From: Ectobius pallidus
Taxonomy: Eukaryota > Arthropoda > Insecta > Blattodea > Ectobiidae
Reading direction: 5' to 3'
Assembly (NCBI GenBank): GCA_964059195.1
Contig: CAXKWD010000001.1
Coordinates: forward strand, 221,348,484-221,412,483
Length of the DNA: 64,000 nt
The notes beneath the pieces are model-generated. The model ran no database searches, had not been told where the DNA came from, and saw only the letters and a program-made list of their open reading frames with translations. The translations under genes were made by a program, and so were the position numbers. Positions 31,735-43,865 of the stretch are shown piece after piece (positions within the stretch are counted from its first letter, which is position 1; every line of letters begins with the position of its first letter).

Positions 31735-31820
31735 ATGCTTTCTAATACGAAAAGGACAAGTTCAGTAGAATCCGGAGAACCTGACGACTCAACTCAAACC
31801 CCCAAGAAACCAAAAACAGG
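31735..31820 (+). CDS. BTB/POZ-BACK gene, exon 1 (start)
   Basis: The ATG at 31735 opens 28 codons plus two bases (MLSNTKRTSSVESGEPDDS, then TQTPKKPKT). The donor GTAAGT begins at 31821. The N-terminus is Ser/Asp-rich with a basic KKPK patch, a disordered leader before the BTB fold. The phase joins exon 2 correctly. I did not find an upstream in-frame ATG that would serve better. The gene extends to 59994 and beyond the window. Confidence 0.7.
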
Positions 31821-31945
31821 GTAAGTGTATAATCGTGACCGCACATTTTTTTATAACTTCGAAATGAAATATATGCTTATATGCTTTGAAGGTTTATGTT
31901 ACACCGTACCGGTAATAATTCTAGTAATGTTTATTCGTATTCTAG

Positions 31946-32004
31946 GGAAGGGATGGAAGTCACAGAAAGCAGCACTCCTGAAGCTGAACCCGTTGGACCT
32001 GGTG
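31946..32004 (+). CDS. BTB/POZ-BACK gene, exon 2
   Basis: After a TATTCTAG acceptor, 59 bases encode EGMEVTESSTPEAEPVGPG, an acidic, Pro/Ser-rich linker. The donor GTAAGT follows at 32005. The preceding intron is only 125 bp, the next is 5998 bp. Splice phases: 2 bases in, 1 base out. Confidence 0.7.
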
Positions 32005-32744
32005 GTAAGTTTTTCCTAATGATAATTTGCAGGCTAGGAGAGTCCATAACACCGCCATGCCGGGTTTGTGTGAATATTGCTGCAGTTACGTTAATTCTAG
32101 GTTTACAGATATAGTAAGTTAATAATGAAGTTCTAAGTGATTATAATTCCCGAACGTAATATGAAAATGAAATAGGCCTAAATGGTGCTACGTAGACTGT
32201 CAGCTTCCCATCCCAAATGCCTGCTCTGAACTTTTTCTCTCCCACCTTTCATTTTAAGACTTAGCCGGGATTTGAAGCAGATATAATAGATGAAAAGAAC
32301 GTGGGAATTCTAGCACTGGTATGTTGGTCGAATTTTTGTTTTTCATGAAAACTGGCTAAATATAATGAAGCTGTAGCATCTTTGGAACAGCTCAAGACGA
32401 AAGCCAGAAAATAGTGAGGTATGCTCCGTGACTACTGTCCTTGCTGTAACGAGCCACAAAAAACAAAACGATTGTTGTAGGAATGTAACTTAGTTTCCAT
32501 GCACAGGAAGAAATTCAGTATGGCACATAAGGAAACCTGTGCTATTGCTTTTGTACGCTGCTGCTATAACTAATATAACTTCCTGACCTAACATAACCTA
32601 TCACTGGCACCACATGTCACTGACCTAGAATCTAGCTGCCACTAGGCCTACCTACCTTGGTTCAGAAGCTCTGTTACCCTTTCACACCAGTACACTAGTA
32701 AGTCCGATGCCTTTATTTGTAATAATTTTTGGAGAAAGATAGTT
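32005..32744. other. BTB gene intron 2, 5' part
   Basis: No exon or clear element seen; three TAGGCCTA sites lie at 32173, 32643 and 32879 (the last just beyond). Confidence 0.5.
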
Positions 32745-33325
32745 TTAGGTTGTGCACCAGCAAAGATCCACCTGCTGGCCCGGTTCCCCGACTTCCAAGC
32801 CTTGCATCACTGCCTACTTCCCCTACTTTCCCTATCCCAGCTTTGAACCTCCTCGATGCTGGCACTGTACTCACTATGTAGGCCTACCCTTCATCATGTG
32901 ACATGCATAAAAATATATAAATTCACATCGTTACAAAAACGACCCTTGCACCACATCAAAAGTACTGCATTAATAAATATTTCAGGATGAATCCACATAT
33001 ATGCATCATAGGCTGCTATGAAATATTACAGGTATAGGGACCAAAGCAGGGAAAGAAGTAAAAGGTCGTATTATGGTTATTGTCCAGTGAAGAGTATTAG
33101 ACTTGAATGTTATGTAACCCACAAGATGACTTAATTAATGCAGCGAAAATGACCCTTGACCAAAACGGCACTTTTCATAGCCAAGAGAATATTCAGGGTG
33201 TCCACTGGTCGGGAAAATCCGGGAATTTCGTATGGTCGGGAAAATCCGGGAAAAGTCAATGAATTTGTTAAAATATCCGGGAAAATTCGAAAAATTGCAA
33301 AGTGTGATCAAAAAGACTTCTAGAC

Positions 33326-34407
33326 CAGTGGTTCCCAAACTTTTCAGTCCGCGGACCCCTTGAAAAAAATTAAAATTTCACAAACCCCCTCCGGGTTTCG
33401 AATTAAGAAACTAAATGTAGATGTAGATGTAGATGTCTCGTTTGATTCAAATGTATTAAATTCAATAGACAAAATAACAATATCAATGGTATCAAACAGA
33501 GTTTACTCCTTAATGTGAACAGTGAAGCTGCTTTTGATTAATTAGCTCTGCAACGCTACCGGTAGGTTTAATCTTCTATCTATATTAATAAAAGGAAGTG
33601 TCTGTCTTCCTTCTGTCTGTCTGTCCGCGATGCCCAGCGAAATCTACTCAACGCAGAGATCTGAAATTTTAAATATAGGTGGACTGAAGGGTCGGAAAAT
33701 GCACCTCAAAGCCAGAATTTTACTTTTCGCTTTCCTTCGTGAGTTGTGAGTGAAAAACTGGCAGAAAACTTGCAGTTTTTGCGTTTTCGAAGCATCAGTT
33801 TTCAGTAATACATTTCAATGTCAAATCAATTACAGTTGGCTTTGTCTATTTTTGTCACACGCGATCGCTTGATTTTGCAAGTTCATCCTGGACGATTCAT
33901 TTGTTTAGAATGTCAAGGCCCGCAAACATATGAAATTTTCAACCTACACGGAAGAGGGATAATCAACATAGGCCTAAATATGGTCAAACGTTGTTCGATT
34001 TGAACGAAACTCACTATACAGGGGTTTTCTGGGCCAAGGAACTCGAATCTGAGGTCGCTTTTACCAGGCGACGCTATCCAATCGTGGAATTCACTCCATG
34101 TGATTTCGGTGTTAACACATATGATTTAACTATTATGCTCTTAATTTTTAATTCTTGAAATAATTATCGCGGGCGGAGCCGCGGGCACAGGCTAGCATCT
34201 GATAATTTCAATATTAAGTCACTTTCAACTTCATGTTTATTTCTCAACTTTGATTTCAAGTACGTCTGGTGGGAGAGTGCTGTTTCACATAGATAAGTAG
34301 TTGGGAACACAGTTAAGCACTTCAAAATTACGGTATATCCTATTTCTTCTTAAACCGCCTGCCGACCCCCTGAAACACCGTCGCGGACCCCACTTTGAGA
34401 ACCACTG
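33326..34407. mobile_element. hAT element with perfect TTCTAGAC duplication
   Basis: The left end CAGTGGTTCCCAAACTTTTC and the right end (reverse complement) CAGTGGTTCTCAAAGTGGGG are classic hAT/Charlie-like termini. TTCTAGAC flanks both (33318-33325, 34408-34415). A (GTAGAT)n run sits near 33416. Non-autonomous. Confidence 0.85.
33579..34195 (+). mobile_element. Non-autonomous Helitron, family 1, second copy
   Basis: Starts TCTATATTAATAAAAGGAAG with repeated CTGTCTGTCTGTCC and ends with the GC hairpin GCGGGCGGAGCCGCGGGC, spacer, CTAG. The 5' base is A; the 3' base is C instead of T. It shares the ACTCACTATACAGGGGTTTT and GAGGTCGCTTTTACCAGGCG blocks with 5193-5781. Confidence 0.75.
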
Positions 34408-34795
34408 TTCTAGACAATAATAGGCCTATATTTTATTGTTCCTAATTTTTGCATCTGTTATACCGGTAGCCTAAATAATTATTGTTTGCAGTTACTTTTG
34501 TTACTAAAAGTTTTTCTTATTTAAAGTATGTATAATCCTATAATTTTTCTTACACAGTTATTAGAAAGTGCTTCATATTATGATCTGGAATTGCTGAAAT
34601 GATCAATGAAAATCAGGGAATAAGCCGGGAATTTCTTCAGCATTACTTGGTGGACACCCTGATATTTTACAATTATATAAAACGACCCTTGCACAAAAGC
34701 GGCTATTTGTCATGTATTGAAGCTCTCTAAACTTTAATAGATGAATTTTCCTTCACCGCTCAGCAATCACCCTTTCCTTCACCGCTTAGCAATTG

Positions 34796-34890
34796 CCCAT
34801 GGCATAGTGGTTAAGGCTGCTAATTACGGTGCTAGTGGCCACGGATTCATATACTGGTCGATGGATAAAATTTATGGTTAGGAATAGATC
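34796..34890 (+). mobile_element. Possible tRNA-derived SINE fragment
   Basis: CATGGCATAGTGGTTAAGGC resembles a Pol III A box region; the B box (GGATTCATATAC) is degraded. Body and tail are unclear. Confidence 0.4.
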
Positions 34891-36693
34891 CCAAATAGGT
34901 AGGTAAGGTGAAGAGAAAGGGAGGAAAAGGAAGAGAAGAAATTATTTAATTTTTTTTCCCAGTTTCACCTTTTGTATAATAGATGATGTTGCTAGTAGTT
35001 CACATGTCGCCTCCTAGATGTCTCACTAATCCCCACCCTAAACCCCTCCTTTCCAGGCAGGTTCCATTAGTGAGTTGATGGGAGGAGCCTAGTGCAAGAT
35101 CTAAAACTATTTTTCTCCTAATTTCCTAAGTTAACTCGTTCTAGTTTTGTTTGTTTGTTTGTTTGTTTTTTGTTTTGTTTGTTTGTTGGCCCGCTGCCAC
35201 CCACGGAGATCCACGACCATAGGCCATACTCCGCTCCCAACAACTGTTTGGCGCTTGGTGTTCTGCTGCTCGGGTCATTCTAGTACTGATTTTATTCATC
35301 ATCCTGTATTTACCATCTTATTATCTCATATTTTAGTACTGATTTTGGCAAATCGGTAATTTATGCTGCGCACAGGTTTTCTTTCCACCGAATAATGAAA
35401 GACCCTTGCATCAAACATAATACCGGTATGTCACTACTATAAACAACAAAATAATATTTCATAATAAAAAAAGACCCTTGCACAAAAAATAATATTTCAC
35501 AATTAAAGAGTGGGAGAGGGGGACTCATGCGCAGCATAAAATACCTATTTCCCCTGATTTTTTTCATCCTGTATTTACCATCTTATTATCCCATATGAAA
35601 TAACACTAATGCAGGCTTCGGGCTTCGTAGCTGAGAGTGAATACACCGCTTGCATGGGTGCAACTTGTACGGTAATGCTAAAAAGTTCACACAAAATTAA
35701 CTTAAAATAGCGCTATAAAGCAATGTATGTTCATGAGAATTGTCTGCTCAACTGCGAGGAGAGGGAGTCATTGGGTCACATGATGCAGAAACCTGTGGCT
35801 GTGAAGTTGATGGTGATCAACACTAATATTACTGTTCCTTACCTAGAATCTATTAACATAGTTTGTGAAGTGACATTGGAGCATTTACTTCATGGCCAGC
35901 TACAGTCCAGTAGCATTGGAAGCATTCAAACTTATATCTGGCACCTAGAAAAGGCAAAAGATAGATTTAGGTTGTGCACTGTTCAAGCTCCGCCGGCTTG
36001 CTTCCCCTCACTCCCCTCCTATCACGGCTATGTACTTGCTTAGTGCCGATACTGCAAGTAACTATTGTACTCTTCCTCACAGACGTATAAAAGTGTACAA
36101 AATCACATTGTTACGAAAATAACCATTGATCCGTATTAAAAATACACAAAAAAAATTATGAAAACGTCCCTTGCACCATATCAAAAGTACACAAAATAAA
36201 TAGAATATTACGAAAATGGCCCTTGCACCATATCAAAAATCCATAAAATTAGTAAAATATATTGAAAATTACCCTTATCAGTACCGTAATACACAAAATA
36301 CTCCCGACCCTCCCTCTTTCCCAGATGGGTCCCATTAGGGAGTTGGTGGGAGGAGCCTAGTGCACGACCTAAAACTATTTTTTCCCCTAGAAAAATTGTA
36401 AACATTAACACAGAAACACCATCTCTCTATGGAGAAGACCTCCATGAACACATCATTCCATTGCCCATCTTTCAGACCGGCAAATCTGGTGCAATTGATG
36501 GGAATTAAATTTTCGAGCAGCTATAGCACCAATACATGTTCTACGCTGCTGCTGTAATGCGCATGAATAAAGTAATTCGGCCAGTCTTTGCATAGAGGAC
36601 CGATGAGATGAAAGTTTGGCAAAACTGTAATTTATGCCACGCACAGGTTTTCCTTCCACTGAATAATAAAAGACCCTTGCACCAAACATAATA

Positions 36694-37527
36694 CAGTGAA
36701 CTCTCGATAAACCGGACTAAAGTGGGCAGGGGTCTGTCTGAGTTATGAAATGTCCGGCTTATGGAGGGGAAATGAGGAAATGGTATCTATGTAATGAAAT
36801 TTAGTACAAGTAAAATGCATGAGGCAGAATATAGGCAACTTACAGTTGGAACAAAAACAAATAACACTTCAGTACTGTCTTAAAATTTCTAGTGAGGGTC
36901 TGAAATACACACTGTTAAGGCTAGTTTACACGACGAAATTAGGTTTCGCAACTGTTTTTTACTTTAATGCACAAGCGCTAGATGTACTGGTGACAATGAG
37001 TTACGACACTACGCAGTTTCGGCTGATTCCAACTTTTCAGGAAACTATAATAGTAATTTTGAGAATATACGCTTATTTAGCTTGTTCGCATTTCGTAAAA
37101 TGAAATGGGGAAGTGAGGAAATTGTGAAATGCCTTTATTAATACTTGTTTCAAACGTATGTATGGGATTTTAACAACTTGAACTTCAGAAATAACATGAA
37201 ATGTGCGGTTGCATTGGAATGAAAATGCGTGTAATTAGTTTCACGAAATCACTTTCATGAAAGTGGTTACAAAACCTAGTGTCATTGTGTAAACTAGCCT
37301 TTACATTATTAGGACACAATGACGATTGATGTGGAGCGTATTTTCTGAGGAATTTAAGCCGGGAGAAACTGTAAATGTTCTTCTGTGTACACTTTTTCTG
37401 TTGCTTTTGAATAATTACTTCTCTTCCAATCCTGAAGTGGCTGTAGATCTGGGTCTGGGACGTCAAGAATCTGTCAGAGTTATCCGAAGTCAGGTATATT
37501 GAGTTCCGAATTATTGAGAGTTCACTG
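36694..37527. mobile_element. Tigger/pogo-like MITE with a nested MITE
   Basis: Inverted ends CAGTGAACTCTCGATAAACC and CAGTGAACTCTCAATAATTC, with TA at both sides (36692-36693, 37528-37529). It interrupts one copy of the intron repeat; the flanks rejoin to match 35395-35450. Confidence 0.75.
36918..37300. mobile_element. Harbinger-like MITE nested in the Tigger MITE
   Basis: Ends AGGCTAGTTTACACGACG and (reverse complement) AGGCTAGTTTACACAATG, flanked by TTA (36915-36917, 37301-37303). 383 bp, no coding capacity. Confidence 0.7.
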
Positions 37528-38002
37528 TATGTTACAACTATAAACAACAAAATAATATTTCATAACAAAAGAAAAAGACCCTTGCCCCAAAAATCATATT
37601 TCACAATTATAGGAGTGGGAGTGGGGGACTCGTGCGCAGCATAAAATGCTTTTTTCCTGAAAGTTTGATGGAAGCCAGTGAAAGTGTTTGGGTGCAAGGT
37701 AGGATCCTTGTAATTAATGGCCGTGGTGTCGGCATGTTGACCACATGCCTATGGTAGATGACGCAGCGGGAGTTTACTTTAGGATCCTTGTAACCCCTTG
37801 GAATACCTTGCATAAAAAGCCAGAAATGACCTATACTAAACCCGATCTTGTGTATAAAATTGAGCGTATGAAGACTATTAAGCTACATTTATATCTTGAA
37901 AACCAATTCATGGGCTGCTACTTCTTTTATTGCATGCAGATCTTCCCTAATCTAAAAGGTATTGGTTTGTGGAAGTCTTTATGTGTCATATATTATTCAC
38001 AG

Positions 38003-38118
38003 GCGATACAAAATGGCAGTTGGGAAAGAGCGATGTGAAGGCAAGATTGGCCCACCTGAGACAGTCTGCTGATTTCAGCGACTGTGTGCTGCTCGTGGGA
38101 AGTGGAGAATCAGTGCAG
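38003..38118 (+). CDS. BTB/POZ-BACK gene, exon 3: start of BTB domain
   Basis: Acceptor TATTATTCACAG, donor GTAAAT at 38119. It encodes KWQLGKSDVKARLAHLRQ, then SADFSDCVLLVGSGESVQ. The FSDCVLLVG strand is the typical beta-1 opening of a BTB/POZ dimerisation domain, preceded by a helix. Codon use is more GC-rich at third positions than the surrounding repeats. The exon ends in phase 0 at residue 87. Confidence 0.85.
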
Positions 38119-38189
38119 GTAAATATTACAATCTAGTTTTTCTTTCTTTCTTTTGTTCTTTCATTCGTTAGTAAAATTATCTATAAGTC

Positions 38190-38700
38190 GCGCAGGCAAT
38201 TTTGGGGTATGGAATTTATTAATAAAAGCGGGAAAATTCAAATATAAGTCGCACTTTTGGGTGATTGTATCTCGCCCAACCCACCCTCACCGATGCAGTT
38301 TCTTTTACACCACGATCTAGCGAATTCTTCTGTCCTCGTATTAAGAAGAAACTCGTGATTGGATGTTGGAGGTGTGACGTCATACCGCTAGACGAGAGGT
38401 GAAAGGCTGACAAACCTCGCGGGAGATATAATAGGCTATGCCACATTTTCGAAACCTACAAACAGTGTATCATACATTATTCAAAAATGAAAGGGGGGCT
38501 TCACTACGGCTGCTGCCTCCACTTCATGCACTTAACTATGTGGTTAGTATTGTGCATTATTTAGACTATATGTGACAATATACAAGGACAGTTGGTCACT
38601 CTGCTTCGCTCAGAAACAAAATACTTCATACAGTCTGTGCACATATGAATATCGAATGGGTGAAGCTTAAAGGGCGACATATATTTGAATTTTGCCATGA
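38190..38700. repeat. Dispersed repeat copy 2 (no minisatellite)
   Basis: Starts 70 bp after exon 3. It matches the flanks of the 26.2-kb minisatellite over both sides and has unique sequence where the array would be. Confidence 0.6.
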
Positions 38701-39318
38701 AAGCTTAAAAAGCGAGTGGCTTAACAATAGCCCTTAACCCTTCTCCCCGCACATTCAGTCCATCACTCTGCAGAGGCGCCTTGTTGTTGTCCAGTGAAAT
38801 GACACTCATTCACAAAACTGTGTTCACTCATGAATATGAAATTGGCAATAATTTCCAGACTCTGACTATGTAATGTCTTACCACTGAGGCATATTTAATT
38901 AGTTCTTACTCAATGAATGACACACAAAAAACACAGAGAAAGTGCATTCAATTTACAGCTGACAACATTATGCATGTCTTGCTATACTATAATTCCTGAA
39001 GGAACTGTATTGGAAACTCAGTGCAGCGTGTCGTATAGTACTTCCCCTTCGGATCACCAGTTAATGGGTGTGCTGATCGAACATATACCCCAAGAATGCC
39101 TGCACGACTTATACATTTTTTTTCCCTCCAATTAATTTTGTTGTACTTTAATTCAGGGTTTACACTACATCAGTGGTCTGCTGTATTTAAGAAATAGTTT
39201 AAAATACATGCAGTAATCTTATTTTATTTGCTAAGTTATAATTGATTTATAAACTGGAATCACAATTGAAACTACTTAGCATGATTATATTCAATCTAGC
39301 CATTTTTTATATTTCAAC
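38701..39318. other. BTB gene intron 3, unassigned
   Basis: No exon, RNA gene or transposon end recognised. Confidence 0.5.
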
Positions 39319-39324
39319 TGTAAT

Positions 39325-39351
39325 TTTTTTTTTTTTTTTTTTTTTTTTTTT

Positions 39352-39382
<31 letters not shown>

Positions 39383-39383
39383 T
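39325..39383. repeat. Poly-T run followed by (CTTA)n microsatellite
   Basis: About 28 T residues, then seven CTTA units. It may be the tail of an inverted retrotransposon copy. Confidence 0.9.
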
Positions 39384-39572
39384 ACTGTTTACTTTACTTC
39401 ACATATTATTGTACTCCATATAACTAAGACCAATATAATGATAAACCCGCATTAAGCGATATGTTTCTATTTTTCCAGCAAATTTCCTATCTTAATTAGC
39501 GTTATAGCGATAAGATATTTTGTGAGTACCCTTTTATAACGATACATATTTTGAAGTGAAATTGCCATTCTA

Positions 39573-40671
39573 CAGTCAAGCCGCTGAGTCTCCGACCCTG
39601 ACGTTTCTCGAGAGGGAAGAAGCAGTGTTGCCGGTTCTGGAGCGGGGAGCGATTTTGAAGCGCAAAATTTGAATCGAATGCGATCGCCTATAAATAATTT
39701 AAAACGTTTCACATGTTGTATGCAGTTAAATACTCGGACTGTAATTATTCAATATTTATTTACTTACTTTCTGAACGGCAATAGATAACTCCTAAGCAAT
39801 TTAAAGGAAATTCCCTCCTCATATAATATTGGTAAATATGCTGCCTAATTGCATCCTTCTGAAATGCATCAAGTGATGTTTTAGGGCTGGGTCGTGGTCT
39901 CTGCTTTCCGGGAGTACGTAGAACAGCAGACGGCGTATTAAGGTCATTTGGACATTTTTCTTTCGTCACACTTTTCACTGTGGTTTTTCCCACTCCCAAA
40001 GCATCACAAACTCTATCTACCACTTTCGTAACAGGCAGAAGAGGTCCTCCATTGTCTCTCTCTTTTTCAAAATATTCACGCAGCCTGTATATAAATTCAC
40101 GGCTTTGGCTCTTATAAGAGCCGATTTTAGTTTTCTTCGATTCTGACGAACCGCTAGCCATTATTGCTACCAATAATAAAGCTTGTAAACTATTAACCGG
40201 GAAAAGAACACACACAAACAGCAAACGAACTTCCCCAGCACAAGCACAAAGCGTAACTGAGGACACGTGCTCTTCACAAAATTAGATGGGGCAACATCGC
40301 ACTATATTCAAGCGATGAGCTTGGCGCGAAGACCTACGATTGGTGCTAGCAGACTCTTGCGATATTTCATCCGCCTTCCTCTCTCATCATTGCCAACATT
40401 GGAAACATGGTTGTATGGAAAGCATACTATACGCTTTGTATCAACAAATCTTCCTAATTAAAAATACTGCATGAATCCACCATGAGGATGCTGCATTTAA
40501 CTGTTTTAAAGTCTAATAGGTAATAATTGTAGTAGAATAACTTCATTCAAAGCATATTTTTCAGATTCTTTCAGCAGCTTCTCCTTGCTGCAGATTGGCA
40601 ATCCTATGAGCCTCCCTCCCTTTGTCTTCCTGCCGAGAAGTGTCAGAGCCGGACACTAAACGGCTTGACTG
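39573..40671 (-). mobile_element. IS630/Tc1/mariner-type element with TA target
   Basis: The ends CAGTCAAGCCGCTGAGTC and (reverse complement) CAGTCAAGCCGTTTAGTG are flanked by TA (39571-39572, 40672-40673). It encodes an N-terminal transposase piece on the minus strand. Confidence 0.75.
39760..40161 (-). pseudogene. N-terminal fragment of a Tc1/mariner-like transposase
   Basis: From the ATG at 40161 (MASGSSESKKTKIGSYKSQ) the frame gives a helix-turn-helix region: REFIYRLREYFEKERDNGGP, PVTKVVDRVCDALGVGKTTV, then PGKQRPRPSPKTSLDAFQKD and AIRQHIYQYYMRREFPLN. This resembles the N-terminal half of insect IS630-superfamily transposases. The catalytic DDE/DDD domain is missing, consistent with a 1.1-kb internally deleted copy. 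Confidence 0.7.
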
Positions 40672-41084
40672 TAGATCAACTTAGCCCTGCAGGCAGTAGC
40701 AGGTGGCAGATTAGTGTCCTTCTTAGCTGGTGTGAACCTTTACCCACCTTTAGAAATTCCGGAAGAGAAATTTTATTCTCGGTAGAGGGTGGAGTATAAG
40801 CTCACTGACCAATGTGATTGTTCTGTCTTATTTTTTCTCTCTTTTAGCTATCTTTCTTCCCTCTTCCCCCCACTCCCCCATGTGAATGAACTTTCTGCGA
40901 CATATGCGATAATAGACTATGTTAAACCAGTTATTTTTCAGCGGGTGGGTGAAAAATAGCTATTTCCTCCACTCAACAAAAGCCAATAAGTAGGGCCCTG
41001 ATTTATTGGTGAAATAAAATGGCTGATTTCAGTGTTAACTTCCTTCTATTTCGATGGGTATTTCGTGAAATAAATTACTTTATA

Positions 41085-41419
41085 CAGTAGAGCCTCGGTT
41101 ATCCGAGCCCCGACTAACCGAGTTCCGGGTTAACCGAGGTAGTAAAAAAAAAAGTTAGGAATTTCGGTTTGCGATAGATGAGTTAAACCGTATGTCTTTT
41201 TACTAATCTTATTTTGTATTTTAATTTTATTTTTACGTTAGTTTTTCATTTGATAATACAGTAGAAGCCTTTTTTCACATCTTCGACCACGTTTTCATTC
41301 ATTTCACCAGTTTGCCAAACGTTTCCCTCTCAATTTTTGACAGAGTCCTTGTTATCCGAGTTTTCGCTTATCCGAGGTACCCTCGGTCCACATTACTTCG
41401 GATAATCGAGGCTCTACTG
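41085..41419. mobile_element. Tigger/pogo MITE
   Basis: A 335-bp element with long inverted ends: CAGTAGAGCCTCGGTTATCC on the left and the same sequence start on the reverse complement of the right. TA lies at both sides (41083-41084, 41420-41421). CAGTAGA-CCTCGGTTATCCGA is the well-known Tigger-like end. Confidence 0.85.
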
Positions 41420-41421
41420 TA

Positions 41422-42461
41422 CTACATTGGGAATATTGCGCAATGATAAACTTTGCTTCTTTATTTACATGAACTAACACCCCCCCCCCCCTCATTTCTA
41501 TATTCTTCTGCCCTTGTATGAACTGAAGTAACTTTCAATTTAGACATGATTAGAGTTAATGTTCAAATATAATTACGAGAAATATTATCGTAATTTCTAC
41601 TAAACACCATCAGATAGCCATTTGCAAACAGAAGTGCCAACCATACCACTGTGGATAAAAGACGAAATCTGTTGAATACAAGTAACAAACATTCTACATT
41701 CTTCTGCTGTTATCGATCATAGGCTTCACTAATTTGGCAAAGAGATATCAGGAAAGGAGAGTATTCAACAGTACAAACCAGATCACAGACAAGCTTTGCT
41801 TAAATTCTGCAATCTTTGTAATCGATCACAAATATCGATACATCGGTAAATCTTCGACAGCCACAGAAACAACAGAAAAAAAAGCGTGCTGCTAAGAAAT
41901 AAAAAATACAGTACACCAAAACACAATATTATGATTTTAAGGCACATTTTCGTGCTCATTTCTCACTTTACGGACAGAAGGGGCATATTTCGCGCTTATA
42001 GATACATTTCGCAGAATGAGTATATTTCGCGATATTTCGTGGATTCAATTTGGTTTATATTGGTATTTTAAGCAAACAAAAGCTAAATATAGCTAAGGGA
42101 GGTTGTTTTATAAAATTTCGCGCTTATCGTTGTTACCAAAAAATACGGCCCCTACCAATAAGTCTCAAAACAAAATTAGCAACTTTTAAAGATTTGGATA
42201 TTGGTTTGAAGCAGACAAAAGTTGCTATGTACATTGGCTACATTTCTTAAAAAGAGTAGAGAAAATGAGGAAAGTGTTGTGTTACAGTATATATTGAATA
42301 AATTATTTCGTTAGGCTGTTTAAGTAGTCCTGCATAATAAGTTTGTTTTGCATGCAGTTTTCTTAAGATGTCCCTCGATATAACAGTAATTTTCATGTAA
42401 CAATATGACTTGCTAGGGCCCGCAGATATCGATATAAGGAGGTTTGACTGTATATTATAAG
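41422..42461. other. Unassigned DNA ending in a lone Tigger-like terminus
   Basis: At about 42415-42449, ATATCGATATAAGGAGGTTTGACTG next to TA resembles the right end of a Tigger/pogo element (reverse complement CAGTCAAACCTCC). I could not find its left partner. No gene is supported in the rest. Confidence 0.5.
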
Positions 42462-43297
42462 CAGGGCCCGGATTCTGATGACCTAAAATTCTTTGAAAAA
42501 TGACCTATAAAATGACCCTATATTTTAAAGAAAATGACTTAATAATTATAAAAAATGACCTAAAACTGATATTTTTTTAAATAAAAAAATATTATTGTAC
42601 ACACAAAATTATAGACTAGTTTGTACATAATGTAAAACCTGTAAATAACTGGAATGTTGTGAAAGTTCTTTCCTCACGGAAATTTATTCTGGCACTGAGG
42701 CATCTGGCGAGTCAAAATTCAGCATTTCCTTTTGTGGTCTGCTGGACTATATTGTTGTTTATTAAGGATAAACAGTAGTTTGCACTCTCAAATCCAAGCA
42801 GGTGGCAGACTCTGGTGCCAAGTCAATCTAATAACAATACAGTAAAACCCCGATTTAACGCAACCTCGATTTAACGTTTTCCCGCATTTAACGTTAAATT
42901 TTGAAAACCCCAAACATTACCACATATAAATGAATGCATAAGAAATTCGATTTAACATTATTCCTTTTACTGCAAAACCCGCTTTTAACGTATACAATTT
43001 TTGGCTATCAAGTTTTTTTTTCCCCGGAAATCTCAGAAAAATGCTAAAATGTAATCTTTGATATATCACGCTTTACAGAGATCTGGCAACGTGGGTAAGC
43101 CTCCCTCTCCCCTTTGTGCTAACTGTCGATTTCTGTAACGTCCGGCTGACCGCGTGGTGCGTGACCTTGGTAGCTTACTCGCGTGGCCCGTTTGCTTTTG
43201 TGCTTCCCGCGTGTACCATGTAAGCAAGCGTACATCTTATCGTGATTTACGAATCTTTCCCCTTATGTTATATATTACTGTTAATTTTGAAGCTTGA

Positions 43298-43865
43298 GTG
43301 ATTGCTACAAAGAGGAAAACACTGTCTCTCAGTGACAAAGTGCGTATTATATGCGAAGTTGAAAAAAATCAAGCGGTTAAGGTATCCGAAATGGTGAGGC
43401 AGTTAGGCATGGCTACATCAACCTTGGCAGGAATTTTGGAAAACAAGACCAACATTTTAGACGAGGAAGGAAAATGTGGCTCAACATCTAAGAAGAGGAA
43501 AAACATTAAGCACTCACCACATGAAGAGTTGGAAGAAGTATTGATGGAGTGGTTCAGTGGTGCACGTGCACAAGGACTCCCAATAGATGGATCGTACATC
43601 AAAGAAAAAGCATCCCTTGTTGCGGCAAAACTTGGCATAGAAGACTTCAAAGCTTCGAATGGATGGCTGGATCGATTTAATAAGAGGCATGGCGTTACTT
43701 GCAGGGCAGTGTGTGGGGAGAGTGCTGTTGTTAATGATGACACTGTGCAGCACTGGAAGACAAACACTCTACCATCCCTACTGGAAGGCTATGATCCACG
43801 AGATATTTATAATGTTGATGAAACTGGACTCTTTTACCGCCTAATGCCTGCTAGAACTCTAAGGC
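43298..43865 (+). pseudogene. Tigger (CENP-B-like) transposase, 5' part
   Basis: The frame reads IATKRKTLSLSDKVRIICEV, a psq/CENP-B-type helix-turn-helix, then a second DNA-binding region (PIDGSYIKEKASLVAAKLG, GWLDRFNKRHGV) and the first catalytic Asp in IYNVDETGLFYRLMPARTL. The expected start ATG is GTG at 43298, so initiation is lost. The Harbinger cuts the frame at 43862. It resumes at 44920 for a few codons, then meets a stop; the rest of the DDE domain is gone. Confidence 0.85.

Larger units (their letters stand above)
33194..34661. mobile_element. hAT-like element, outer layer of a three-level nest
   Basis: The ends are CAGGGTGTCCACTGGTCGGG on the left and, reverse-complemented, CAGGGTGTCCACCAAGTAAT on the right. 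The interior repeats a CCGGGAAAATCCGGG-type motif. No exact 8-bp duplication is seen; only ATATT is shared at the flanks. A second hAT and a Helitron lie inside. Confidence 0.6.
32745..36280. repeat. Duplicated repeat modules in intron 2
   Basis: Blocks recur at long spacing. 32745-32970 matches 35960-36200 (TTAGGTTGTGCAC, then CCTTGCACCA-ATCAAAAGTAC). 35043-35120 matches 36306-36385 (GGGAGGAGCCTAGTGCA). 35350-35570 matches the split copy 36610-36691 plus 37530-37660. A short motif, ACGACCCTTGCA, recurs in all of them and also in the P-element intron (23500-23580). The family is not recognised. Confidence 0.65.

Noticed and set aside
35723..36043. 106-codon plus-strand frame in intron 2
   Set aside because: It overlaps a duplicated repeat module and has no domain or splice support as an extra BTB exon.
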